Assembly (NCBI GenBank): GCA_003695455.1
Contig: RFJF01000252.1
Coordinates: 1 to 5,898 of the forward strand
Source: Chloroflexota bacterium
GTDB taxonomy: Bacteria; Chloroflexota; Anaerolineae; 4572-78; J111
Length of the DNA: 5,898 nucleotides
Direction of reading: 5' to 3'
Shown piece by piece: positions 1-5,860 of this stretch; position 1 is the stretch's first letter, and every line of letters starts with the position of its first letter. The notes below the pieces were generated by a model. The model was not told the origin of the DNA. It did not search any database and saw only the letters and a program-made list of their open reading frames with translations. A program made the position numbers and the translations under genes.

Positions 1-1091
1 GGCGTGGGGGTTGGCGTTTCGGCCTGCAACAGCCGGAAGAAATAGTCCCAGTCCCAGTGAGGGCCGGGGTCGGTGTGGCAGCTTGCGCCGCCGCCGGTAA
101 AAGGACAGCCGGGCACGTCAACGTGGCCGATGATGTGCTGCCGGTCCAGCGGGATGGCGTATTTTTGGGCCAGGTGGCGCACCAATTTTACCGAGGCGCG
201 ATACATCTCGTCGGTGTACCAGCTTGCGTCGTCCACAAAGGCCTCGTGCTCAATGCCGATGCTGCGCAGGTTGGTTTGCCAGTGACCGGCGTGCCAGGCC
301 ACATCGCTGTCGCGCACCATCTGGCTGACGTCGCCGTCTGCGCTGCGGATGACGTAGTGGGCGCTGGCCCAGCGCTCCGGCCGGGTAAAGTGATCGAGTA
401 CCGCGCTGTAGTTGGCTTCGGTGGTGTGGATGACAATCATATCAATGTCGTCGGCGGTGCGGCTGGCGGCGCTAAAGTTGGAATCGTGGGCGGCCACCCA
501 GTGGGCCGGGGCGTAATCATCGGAGGCAATGCGCACGATGGGCTGCGCGGCCAGCGGTCGGGCTTCCGGCCACGGCGCAATGGTCACGGTCTCGCCGCCG
601 GCCTGTGCCGTTAATCCGTCGGCCAGCACGCCGAACACCTGCCGGGCGTGTTCCCGGCCCTGCGTGGGGTTACCGGGAAAGCTGAAAGCGGCCGTCACGA
701 CAAACCACTGTTCGGTGGAGAGGGCGGATTGGGCGGGGTAGAGCCGGTCAGCGGTTTGGCGCAGCAGGGCCGCCGCGCCGCGCACGTTTTGCCGGGTATC
801 AAACCGAACGGCATCCACCGGCGCGCCCAGCAGCGCCGCCGCGGCGGCAACCTGTTGCGGTGGCAACTGCATCACCCCAAACTCGTTCAGCTCGCTGACT
901 TGGCTGCGCAGGTGCGAGCGGGTGTAGCCCAGCGCCCCCAGCAGATCGCGCGGCACACTGAACTCGGCGGCGGCATCGCCAAAGATGGTGGTCAGCGGCT
1001 CCGGCGTTTGCGCGCCGGCGGGCAGGGCCAACAGCAGGGCGGTCAGCGCCGGCAGGAGTAAAATCTGCCAGATTTGAAGATTGAATTTCAC
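1..1091 (-). CDS. Secreted N-acetylmuramoyl-L-alanine amidase (Amidase_2), C-terminus cut by window edge
   Basis: Predicted zinc amidase that cleaves the MurNAc-L-Ala bond of peptidoglycan outside the membrane. The frame is open from a GTG at 1091 to the left edge (363 codons, no stop). The start is chosen because a signal peptide follows directly (VKFNLQ, then a Leu/Ala core to about residue 24, likely cleavage after AGA at 25-27) and because GGGGGAA lies just upstream. Residues about 35-170 resemble the helical lysozyme-like region preceding the amidase domain in some actinobacterial proteins (VPRDLL, GVMQL, NVRGAAALL, GGETVTIAP). The Amidase_2 domain spans about 195-355: zinc ligands by analogy with AmpD are H222 (VIHTT), H323 (IIGHVDVPG) and D341 (HTDPGPHWDW); the catalytic Glu is E281 (SIGIEHE). 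C329 and C338 could form a disulfide. The sequence ends in a TPTPT stretch, probably a linker to another domain outside the window, such as a wall-binding module. Amidase call firm; N-terminal domain assignment by recall. Confidence 0.9.
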   Translation of the reverse strand, partial: MKFNLQIWQILLLPALTALLLALPAGAQTPEPLTTIFGDAAAEFSVPRDLLGALGYTRSHLRSQVSELNEFGVMQLPPQQVAAAAALLGAPVDAVRFDTRQNVRGAAALLRQTADRLYPAQSALSTEQWFVVTAAFSFPGNPTQGREHARQVFGVLADGLTAQAGGETVTIAPWPEARPLAAQPIVRIASDDYAPAHWVAAHDSNFSAASRTADDIDMIVIHTTEANYSAVLDHFTRPERWASAHYVIRSADGDVSQMVRDSDVAWHAGHWQTNLRSIGIEHEAFVDDASWYTDEMYRASVKLVRHLAQKYAIPLDRQHIIGHVDVPGCPFTGGGASCHTDPGPHWDWDYFFRLLQAETPTPT

Positions 1092-1095
1092 GGTT

Positions 1096-1146
1096 CCCCC
1101 GGTACATTGTTGGCGGGTTTGGATTGCGCCATCATTGTACCGGGGG
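1096..1146. repeat. Perfect 11-bp inverted repeat spanning the amidase promoter and ribosome binding site
   Basis: CCCCCGGTACA (1096-1106) is exactly complementary to TGTACCGGGGG (1136-1146), separated by 29 bp. One arm overlaps the proposed -10 hexamer; the other contains the G-rich ribosome binding site of the amidase. In RNA read through from the glucosidase gene, both arms would be present and could pair, masking the binding site. In RNA started at the proposed promoter, the distal arm is not transcribed. It may instead be a DNA operator with half-sites four turns apart. The repeat is plain in the sequence; its role is inferred. Confidence 0.6.
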
Positions 1147-1163
1147 ATGCGGGTTGCACTCAA
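1134..1163 (-). promoter_or_regulatory. Probable sigma70-type promoter of the amidase gene
   Basis: On the minus strand, TTGAGT (1163-1158, 4 of 6 to TTGACA) is followed after 18 bp by TACAAT (1139-1134, 5 of 6 to TATAAT). Transcription would start near 1127, giving a leader of about 36 nt before the GTG at 1091. The promoter lies just downstream of the glucosidase terminator hairpin, which fits independent expression. Both hexamers overlap dyads (1151-1166 and 1096-1146). Inferred from consensus match only. Confidence 0.5.
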
Positions 1164-1166
1164 CCC
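1151..1166. repeat. Short perfect dyad over the amidase -35 element
   Basis: GGGTTG-CACT-CAACCC is a perfect 6-bp dyad with a 4-bp centre and covers the proposed -35 hexamer (1158-1163). It could be a repressor half-site pair or a small hairpin extending the glucosidase terminator region. Dyads of this length arise by chance, so only the location makes it notable. Confidence 0.35.
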
Positions 1167-1170
1167 CAAA

Positions 1171-1194
1171 ACCACCCAAATTCAACTGGGTGGT
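1171..1194 (-). terminator. Probable intrinsic terminator of the beta-glucosidase gene
   Basis: Ten bases after the TAG stop, the minus strand reads ACCACCCA, an 8-nt loop, then TGGGTGGT followed by TTTTGGGG. The perfect 8-bp stem with a short T tract fits a modest Rho-independent terminator. The T run is short (about four), so read-through into the amidase gene is likely to some extent. Confidence 0.6.
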
Positions 1195-1203
1195 AGCACG
1201 GAG

Positions 1204-2559
1204 CTAAAATCCGTTGGCGGCGATGACCTCTTTGTACCAGAGCGCGCTGTCTTTGGGGATGCGCTGCCCGGTGGGGTAGTCAATCCAGACAATGCCAAAG
1301 CGCTGGCTGTAGCCTTCGGCCCACTCAAAATTATCCATCAGCGACCAGACAAAGTAGCCCTTCAGCGGCACACCGGCTTCAATGGCCCGGTGCGCGGCGG
1401 CAAAGTGACGCCGCAAAAAGCTGGTGCGGCGCTCGTCGTGGACGCGGCCGTTTTCATCCGGGCCGTCGCTGTAACTGGCCCCGTTTTCGGTGATGTAAAT
1501 TTTGGGCGGCCGGTAATCAAAATGCACCCGGCACAGAATCTCGAACATCCCATCGGGGTAGACTTCCCAGTCAAAATCGGTCACTTCGGTGTCTGCCGGC
1601 GGGATCCGGCGGGTGGATGGGTCATCTGAGCCGGTTGATTCGTCGGCCACAGTGCGGGTGTAGTAGTTGATGCCCAGAAAATCGGTTTGGGCGGTGATGT
1701 CTTCCAGGTCGCCGTCACGGATAAAACTGAGGCCGTTGGGCAGGTAGCCGCGTTCGCGGTAGGCAGCCACCATATCGGCGGGGTAGCGGCGGCCGTACAG
1801 CGGGTCCATAAACCAGCGATTCATGTAGCCGTCAACATCGCGGGCGGCGTGGTAATCAACGGCGCTGCCGGTGGCGGGCATGGCCACGGTGGTGTTCAGC
1901 GTAATGCCCACCTCCGCGCCGGGGCTGTTCTCTCGAAGCACCGGCACCGCCCAGCCGTGTGACAGCAGCAGATGGTGGCTGGCGGCCAACGCGGTGGGCC
2001 AGTCTTGCAGACCCGGCGCGTGAATACCTACCTGGTTGCCCAAAAAGGCCACCACCCACGGTTCGTTGTGGGTAATCCAGTGCTTCACCCTGTCACCCAA
2101 ATGGCGACTGACCACGTTGGCGTATTCCACAAACGCCTCGGCGGTGGCGCGATTGGCCCAGCCGCCTTCGTCTTGCAGCGCCTGCGGCAAATCCCAGTGG
2201 TAGAGGGTAACAAACGGGGTAATGCCCGCCTCAAGCAGGCCATCCACCAGGCGGCTGTAAAAATCAAGCCCGGCGGGGTTCACCTGCCCCCGACCCTGCG
2301 GCAAAATGCGCGGCCAGCTGATGGAAAAGCGGTAGGCCTGCAAATTGAGCGATGTCATCAGTTTGATGTCTTCGGCCCAGCGGTGGTAATGGTCGCAGGC
2401 AACATCGCCGGTGTCGCCGTTTTTTACGCGGCCCGGCGTGTGGCTAAAGGTATCCCAAATAGAGGGGCCTTTGCCGTCTTCGTTCCACGCACCTTCAATC
2501 TGGTAGCTGGCCGTGGCGCAGCCCCAGGTAAAATCATTGGGAAATGTAATGTTTGTCAT
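1204..2559 (-). CDS. bglA: GH1 beta-glucosidase (beta-glycosidase), cytoplasmic
   Basis: Retaining glycoside hydrolase family 1 enzyme of 451 residues, the usual full length for a bacterial single-domain GH1 (TIM barrel). It should hydrolyse terminal beta-D-glucosides such as cellobiose, perhaps also galactosides. Visible active-site residues: Q20 (ASYQIEG), H121-W122 (YHWDLP), N165-E166 in THNEP (acid/base), N298 and Y300 (GINYYTR), nucleophile E358 (YITENG), W405 and E412-W413 (SLMDNFEWAEGY). E412-W413 in the sugar-binding loop argues for unphosphorylated substrates rather than a 6-phospho-beta-glucosidase. THNEP instead of the commoner T[FL]NEP is a known-looking variant and should not affect catalysis. 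No signal peptide, so imported oligosaccharides are the likely substrate; no transporter is in view. The ATG at 2559 is preceded by GAGG with a 9-nt gap. Own promoter at 2605-2633 and a terminator hairpin after the stop. The symbol is generic; the exact substrate is not determined. Confidence 0.96.
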   Translation of the reverse strand: MTNITFPNDFTWGCATASYQIEGAWNEDGKGPSIWDTFSHTPGRVKNGDTGDVACDHYHRWAEDIKLMTSLNLQAYRFSISWPRILPQGRGQVNPAGLDFYSRLVDGLLEAGITPFVTLYHWDLPQALQDEGGWANRATAEAFVEYANVVSRHLGDRVKHWITHNEPWVVAFLGNQVGIHAPGLQDWPTALAASHHLLLSHGWAVPVLRENSPGAEVGITLNTTVAMPATGSAVDYHAARDVDGYMNRWFMDPLYGRRYPADMVAAYRERGYLPNGLSFIRDGDLEDITAQTDFLGINYYTRTVADESTGSDDPSTRRIPPADTEVTDFDWEVYPDGMFEILCRVHFDYRPPKIYITENGASYSDGPDENGRVHDERRTSFLRRHFAAAHRAIEAGVPLKGYFVWSLMDNFEWAEGYSQRFGIVWIDYPTGQRIPKDSALWYKEVIAANGF

Positions 2560-2604
2560 GGGTAAAAAACCTCGGTTAAATGGGGATTAAATAGACTGCC
2601 GCTG

Positions 2605-2633
2605 ACTTTACATCGGGTGGGGGAAAGTGTCAA
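2605..2633 (-). promoter_or_regulatory. Sigma70-type promoter of the beta-glucosidase gene
   Basis: On the minus strand a perfect TTGACA (2633-2628), a 17-bp spacer and TAAAGT (2610-2605, 4 of 6). Transcription would start near 2598 with a leader of about 38 nt. It occupies the 98-bp gap after the response regulator, where I see no convincing terminator, so some transcript may also come from the kinase operon. In the leader, TTAAAT occurs twice on the plus strand (2576-2581, 2587-2592), 11 bp apart, a possible regulator site. Confidence 0.7.
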
Positions 2634-2657
2634 GGTCGGGGCAGACGGCGGGGCAAA

Positions 2658-3029
2658 TCAACCGGCGCCAAAAATATCGGCGATGACCGGTTCAACGTCA
2701 TCCGGGGTAACGGGTTTGACCAGGTAGGCGGCCGGCCCCACCGAATCGGCGCGGGCGCGGGTCTGGTCATCTTCGTAGCCGGTCATGAACACAATGGGCA
2801 CCGGGCGGATGGCTTTAATCTGTTTTGCCGCTTCAATGCCGTCCATGGCGCTGCCCAGCCGGATGTCCATCAGCACCACGTCGGGCTGCTCGGCGGCGGC
2901 GGTTTCAACGGCGGCTTCGCCGGTGCCCACCGGGGCGCACATGTGGTAGCCAATCATTTCCAGATTGCGGGTGAGCAGCAGCGCCGTGAGCGCCTCATCT
3001 TCTACCAGCAAAATTTTAATCTTTTTCAT
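2658..3029 (-). CDS. Receiver-only response regulator (CheY-like)
   Basis: A 123-residue protein consisting of one receiver (REC) domain. Acidic pocket E10-D11 (LLVEDE), phosphoacceptor D55 (VVLMDIRLG), switch T83 (VFMTGYED) and K105 (AYLVKPVT) are all in place, so it should accept phosphate normally. No output domain is attached, and the protein ends soon after helix 5. Its ATG lies two bases after the stop of the histidine kinase, so translation is probably coupled; the ribosome binding site is poor (GAG within the kinase's last codons). The obvious donor is that kinase. With no DNA-binding domain, it must act through a protein contact, as a phosphate sink, or within a phosphorelay. This receiver type with YLVKP, next to HisKA_2 kinases, is common in environmental bacteria. 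The target is not identifiable here. Confidence 0.95.
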   Translation of the reverse strand: MKKIKILLVEDEALTALLLTRNLEMIGYHMCAPVGTGEAAVETAAAEQPDVVLMDIRLGSAMDGIEAAKQIKAIRPVPIVFMTGYEDDQTRARADSVGPAAYLVKPVTPDDVEPVIADIFGAG

Positions 3030-3031
3030 GC

Positions 3032-5089
3032 CTACACTCGCTCGTCGTACAGGTCATCCTGAAATTGCACCCGGCAGGTGAGGCCGTGCTCTGTTTCCCA
3101 GCTCAGGCTTCCCTGAAGCTGGAGTTCGGCAATGCCTTTCAGGGCTTGCAAGCCAAAGGTGTCTTTCCTGTCAAAATCAAAATCAGGGGGAACGCCCACG
3201 CCGTTATCGGCCACCACCAGCGTAATTCGGCCGCAGTCGGCGCGGCTTAGTTCAACGGTAATCTCGCCGCGGCGCTCGCCGGGAAAGGCGTGTTCCAGCG
3301 CGTTGGCAATCAGTTCATTGAGTAGCAAGCCGCAGGGAATGGCGCTGTCAATGAGAATTGACACCGGCTGCAACTTGAGTTTGAGCGCCACCTTGCCGGG
3401 CGACACGCCGTAACTTTTGTACAGCAGTTGGGCCAGGTCACTGATATAATCGTCCAGCTTGATGCGCGACAGGCTTTTGGATTGGTACAGCATTTGATGC
3501 ACCAGCGTCATTGAACGGATGCGGTAACCGGTATCACGGAACACTTTTTTTACGTCCGGGTTGGTGGTGAGGCCGGCCTGCAAAGACAGCATAGAGCCAA
3601 TGACCTGCATGTTGTTTTTGGTGCGGTGGTACAGTTCGCGGATGAGTGTTTCTTTTTCTGCCAGCGATTCTTGCAGGGCCGCTTCTGCCTGTTTGTGCCC
3701 GGTGATGTCGCGCACAAAAGCGGCTACCAGCGGCGCATCGTCGGGCGTGCGTTGCACAATTGAGATACTGACATCAAGGTTGATGGGCCGGCCGTCTTTG
3801 GCCCGGTGAATGGTTTCAAAGCGGGCGCGTCCGTGGGCAACCATTTGCTCAATCCGCTCTGTGACTTCTTCCGGCGAAAGTTTCTGTTCAATCTGGCGGA
3901 TGTTCATTTGGGTCAGTTCGGCGGCAGTGTAGCCGGTGAGGGCGCAGTAGCTGGGGTTTACTTCAACAATCTGGCCTTCGGTATCGGCCAGAATGTAGCC
4001 GTCGAGGGTGGTGTTGAGAATGAGTTTATTTTGCTGAAGCTGCCGCCGGACTTCGGCTTCGGCGTGGCGGTGTTGGGCGCGCAGGCGCAGGGTTTGCAGG
4101 CCAAAGGTCAGGTCGGCGGCCAGTTCGGTTAGCAGTTCAACATCCTGGCTGTCAAAAGCATCCGGTTCGGCGGCGTAAATGTTCAGCGCGCCCAGCGTTT
4201 CTGAATTACCAATGAGCGGCAGGGCAATGGACGAAGCGTAGCCGCGCCGGGTTGCCTGCTCTCGCCAGGGGGCGTAATCGGGGTTAGTCAGTATATTCTG
4301 GTTGACAACGGGCTGCCCGGTGCGGATGGCTGTGCCGGTGGGGCCGCGTCCGGTTGCTGAGTCATCCCAGGTGATTTTAACGGAATTCAGGTAGCCAACC
4401 TCAAAACCAACCTGGGCCACGGGTTGCACAACTTTATTTGGGTCCTGAACATCAATAAAGCCCACCCAGGCCAGCCGGTAGCCGCCAGTGTTCACCAAAA
4501 TTCGGCATACTTTTTGGCACAGGGCAATTTCATCGGTGGCGCGGACCACGGCCTGGTTGCAATCGCTGAGTACCCGCAAAGCGCGGTTGGCCCGTTCCAG
4601 TTTCTGCTCGGCTTCTTTTTGGGCAGAAATATCCTGCGAGATGACGACCACGTGGGGTTTGCCGTCGGCGGCGGTAAAAGTGTTGCCAATTGAACGGAAC
4701 CAGCGCCACCGGCCGTTTTTGTGCCGAAAACGCCACACGTTGTCAGACGGCCCGCCCTCGGTCAACAGTTTGACATAGGCCAGGGTGGCGGCTTCAACCT
4801 CGTCTGGGTGCGAAAGGTCAATCGGCCCGCCGGACACCAGTTCCTCCGGCGAATACCCCAGCAGCGTTTCATGCCACGGGTTGGCGTACAAAAAGTTGCC
4901 GGCGGCGTCCAGTTCAGAAATCAGTGTGCCGGCGTTTTCCGCCAGCAGCCGGTAGCGTTCTTCGCTTTCCCGCAGGGCGGCTTCGACCTGCCGGGCCGTG
5001 CTGTGCCGGCTTTCCAGTTCAGACACCCGGTGGCGCAGTATTTTCAATTCTTCAATGAGTTGGGCTTTGGTTTTGCGGTGGTCCTGCAC
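3032..5089 (-). CDS. Soluble multi-sensor histidine kinase: PAS-GAF-PAS-HisKA_2-HATPase
   Basis: Sensor kinase of 685 residues from the GTG at 5089. Layout: N-terminal coiled coil (about 5-45), PAS with PAC (about 42-158; ISQDISAQKEAEQ), GAF (about 170-335; GRGPTGTAIRTG, SSIALPL), second PAS (about 350-468; FVRDITGHKQAEA), HisKA_2 dimerisation domain (about 478-560), HATPase_c (about 580-680). The phosphorylated residue should be H488 in ELYHRTKNNMQ, the HisKA_2 signature. ATP-site motifs are NELIANALEHAF (N591, N596), ADNGVGVP (D628, G630, G632) and FGLQAL. No transmembrane segment or signal peptide is visible, so it senses a cytoplasmic or diffusible cue; ligand unknown. The frame is open upstream to an ATG at 5341, but those 84 extra codons would cross a terminator hairpin and the likely promoter, and lack domain character. 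The GTG follows AGGGGG with a 7-nt gap and directly precedes the coiled coil. It pairs with the receiver gene two bases downstream. Confidence 0.93.
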   Translation of the reverse strand: MQDHRKTKAQLIEELKILRHRVSELESRHSTARQVEAALRESEERYRLLAENAGTLISELDAAGNFLYANPWHETLLGYSPEELVSGGPIDLSHPDEVEAATLAYVKLLTEGGPSDNVWRFRHKNGRWRWFRSIGNTFTAADGKPHVVVISQDISAQKEAEQKLERANRALRVLSDCNQAVVRATDEIALCQKVCRILVNTGGYRLAWVGFIDVQDPNKVVQPVAQVGFEVGYLNSVKITWDDSATGRGPTGTAIRTGQPVVNQNILTNPDYAPWREQATRRGYASSIALPLIGNSETLGALNIYAAEPDAFDSQDVELLTELAADLTFGLQTLRLRAQHRHAEAEVRRQLQQNKLILNTTLDGYILADTEGQIVEVNPSYCALTGYTAAELTQMNIRQIEQKLSPEEVTERIEQMVAHGRARFETIHRAKDGRPINLDVSISIVQRTPDDAPLVAAFVRDITGHKQAEAALQESLAEKETLIRELYHRTKNNMQVIGSMLSLQAGLTTNPDVKKVFRDTGYRIRSMTLVHQMLYQSKSLSRIKLDDYISDLAQLLYKSYGVSPGKVALKLKLQPVSILIDSAIPCGLLLNELIANALEHAFPGERRGEITVELSRADCGRITLVVADNGVGVPPDFDFDRKDTFGLQALKGIAELQLQGSLSWETEHGLTCRVQFQDDLYDERV

Positions 5090-5102
5090 GGGGACACCCC
5101 CT
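5087..5102 (-). promoter_or_regulatory. Ribosome binding site and GTG that set the kinase start
   Basis: On the minus strand AGGGGG (5102-5097), seven bases, then GTG (5089-5087). The binding site can pair with CCCC directly before the start codon (GGGG-TGT-CCCC type hairpin, 5101-5090). It can alternatively pair with CCCCC at 5136-5132 in the leader. Either would lower initiation; neither is proven. Confidence 0.6.
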
Positions 5103-5168
5103 GTTGAATTCGGGTAACGGTGAGGATAGCCGGGGGTTGATTTGGCCGCGTTGCAACACCCGCGACGA

Positions 5169-5182
5169 GTGACATTTGTCAC
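5169..5182. promoter_or_regulatory. CRP/FNR-like dyad at the predicted kinase transcription start
   Basis: Minus strand GTGACAAATGTCAC is a perfect 6-bp dyad with a 2-bp centre and also fits GTGA-N6-TCAC, the core recognised by CRP/FNR-family regulators (full consensus TGTGA-N6-TCACA, 8 of 10 here). It lies immediately downstream of the proposed -10, at about +1 to +14, a position expected to repress. The match is direct; the identity of the regulator is inference. Confidence 0.45.
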
Positions 5183-5189
5183 CCTCTTT

Positions 5190-5218
5190 ATTGTATCGAA
5201 AATGGAGTTAACGCGCAA
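5190..5218 (-). promoter_or_regulatory. Possible promoter of the kinase-regulator operon
   Basis: On the minus strand TTGCGC (5218-5213, 3 of 6), 17 bp, then TACAAT (5195-5190, 5 of 6). The start site would be near 5183, giving a leader of about 94 nt. The -35 is weak, so an activator or low basal expression is likely. The place fits: after the hairpin terminator of the upstream gene and before the GTG at 5089. Confidence 0.45.
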
Positions 5219-5288
5219 CCATTTTTTTGAAAGATTTGTAGCCCGCCAATTCCAAACATCGACAGCCGTCCGGCTGCGGCGGAGCAAA

Positions 5289-5332
5289 CAAATATCTCCG
5301 GGAGAATATCCGATTTTTCCCGGAGATATTTG
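5289..5332 (-). terminator. Long hairpin, probable terminator of the small SOS-like gene
   Basis: Positions 5289-5306 pair with 5315-5332 around an 8-nt loop: 15 consecutive Watson-Crick pairs at the base, one mismatch or wobble (5304/5317), then two more pairs. The core is CTCCGGGA/TCCCGGAG. On the minus strand the stem ends in GATATTTG and is followed by TTTGCTCC, a U-rich though imperfect tail. It stands about 50 bases past the stop of the 144-residue gene and before the kinase promoter, where a terminator is expected. A protein-binding palindrome is an alternative, since the left arm also contains the smaller dyad TCTCCGGGAGA (5295-5305). Confidence 0.65.
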
Positions 5333-5353
5333 GGGGTGCATTTTATTTTTCTT

Positions 5354-5380
5354 CCGGCCTGCGCAATGCCGCCAGGCCGG
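5354..5380 (-). repeat. Second GC-rich hairpin just after the stop of the small gene
   Basis: CCGGCCTG (5354-5361) pairs with CAGGCCGG (5373-5380) around an 11-nt loop, three bases after the TAA stop at 5384. On the minus strand it is followed by an A-rich, not T-rich, stretch, so it is unlikely to terminate alone. It could stabilise the mRNA 3' end or act with the larger hairpin 20 bases on. Confidence 0.5.
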
Positions 5381-5383
5381 GGG

Positions 5384-5818
5384 TTAAAAGCTGAACAGGT
5401 CGTCAATAAATTGGTCAAAGGAATCAAAGGGATCGGCAGTCCGCTGTTTGCGTGAAGCCGGTTGGCTGCCACGGTGTCTGGCCCGGGGTTTTACGCGGGG
5501 AGCGCCCACGGATTTGCTGTCAATGGGAATACCGTTTGCAGACAGCAGATGTTCTGCCCAACGAGCTTGCCCAAGCTTGACGCTGAAGAAGAATTCGCCA
5601 TTGGTTATCTGGGACCCCCAGGTTTTTATTCCGGATTCGTTCAGCATTTCTTTGACCATATGCGGGTCCCAGCCGGCGTCAATTAAATCGCCGAATGGCA
5701 GGAAGAACGTCCAGGTGTTGCTTCCGAGAAATGACGGGTCATTCAGGAAATCCTCAACAAACCCGAGGGTGGGGGTAATTGAATCGAAAATAGTGAGAAA
5801 TTCAAAGAAACTACGCAT
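5384..5818 (-). CDS. Unrecognised 144-residue protein with SSB-like acidic tail, under an SOS-like operator
   Basis: I do not recognise the family. Residues 1-100 look folded and are rich in aromatics: a hydrophobic start (MRSFFEFLTIF), then WTFFLPFGDLIDAGWDP, a helix-like VKEMLNESGI, a strand-like GEFFFSVKL, and a helix QARWAEHLLSANGIPI. Residues 101-128 form a basic, Pro/Arg/Ser-rich, probably disordered linker. Residues 129-144 are acidic and aromatic (DPFDSFDQFIDDLFSF) and end in Phe. This layout resembles the C-terminus of single-stranded DNA-binding protein, whose acidic tip (ending DDDIPF in E. coli) docks repair proteins; DDLF also loosely resembles a beta-clamp peptide. No signal peptide, so likely cytoplasmic. 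The ATG at 5818 follows AGGACGGTG at modest spacing. The gene is visibly more AT-rich than its neighbours, which may mean recent acquisition. It has its own promoter and a hairpin terminator. That it is a real gene is supported by these signals; function is open. Confidence 0.8.
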   Translation of the reverse strand: MRSFFEFLTIFDSITPTLGFVEDFLNDPSFLGSNTWTFFLPFGDLIDAGWDPHMVKEMLNESGIKTWGSQITNGEFFFSVKLGQARWAEHLLSANGIPIDSKSVGAPRVKPRARHRGSQPASRKQRTADPFDSFDQFIDDLFSF

Positions 5819-5837
5819 TTTTCACCGTCCTGTTTTT

Positions 5838-5851
5838 AGTACATTTGTTCT
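5838..5851. promoter_or_regulatory. Second, degenerate SOS-like operator
   Basis: Minus strand AGAACAAATGTACT matches 11 of 14 bases of the upstream box and fits GAAC-N4-GTTC with one mismatch (GTAC). Its centre is 31 bp from that of the first box, about three helical turns, so two dimers would sit on the same DNA face. It lies just downstream of the predicted start site near 5854. Confidence 0.45.
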
Positions 5852-5860
5852 GGTGTGCAC

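Noticed and set aside
57..614. Plus-strand open frame of 185 codons
   Set aside because: It lies antisense to the amidase domain; its translation is Gly/Val/Ala-rich with no domain, while the minus strand shows clear Amidase_2 motifs.
799..1107. Minus-strand ATG frame of 102 codons near the amidase start
   Set aside because: It is out of frame with the amidase. The GTG frame at 1091 gives a signal peptide and continues into the amidase domain.
1204..2559. 6-phospho-beta-glucosidase as an alternative call
   Set aside because: The sugar-binding loop carries Glu-Trp (E412-W413), typical of enzymes acting on unphosphorylated sugars, and no phosphotransferase genes are nearby.
1..2559. A cell-wall recycling operon made of the amidase and the glucosidase
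   Set aside because: The enzyme is GH1, not a GH3 NagZ, and the two genes are separated by a terminator and a separate promoter.
1972..2565. Plus-strand frame of 197 codons
   Set aside because: Antisense shadow of the GH1 gene, with low-complexity translation and no recognisable motif.
5188..5472. Minus-strand frame of 94 codons across the hairpin region
   Set aside because: It overlaps the end of the 144-codon gene in another frame, crosses both hairpins and the kinase promoter, and has no domain-like sequence.
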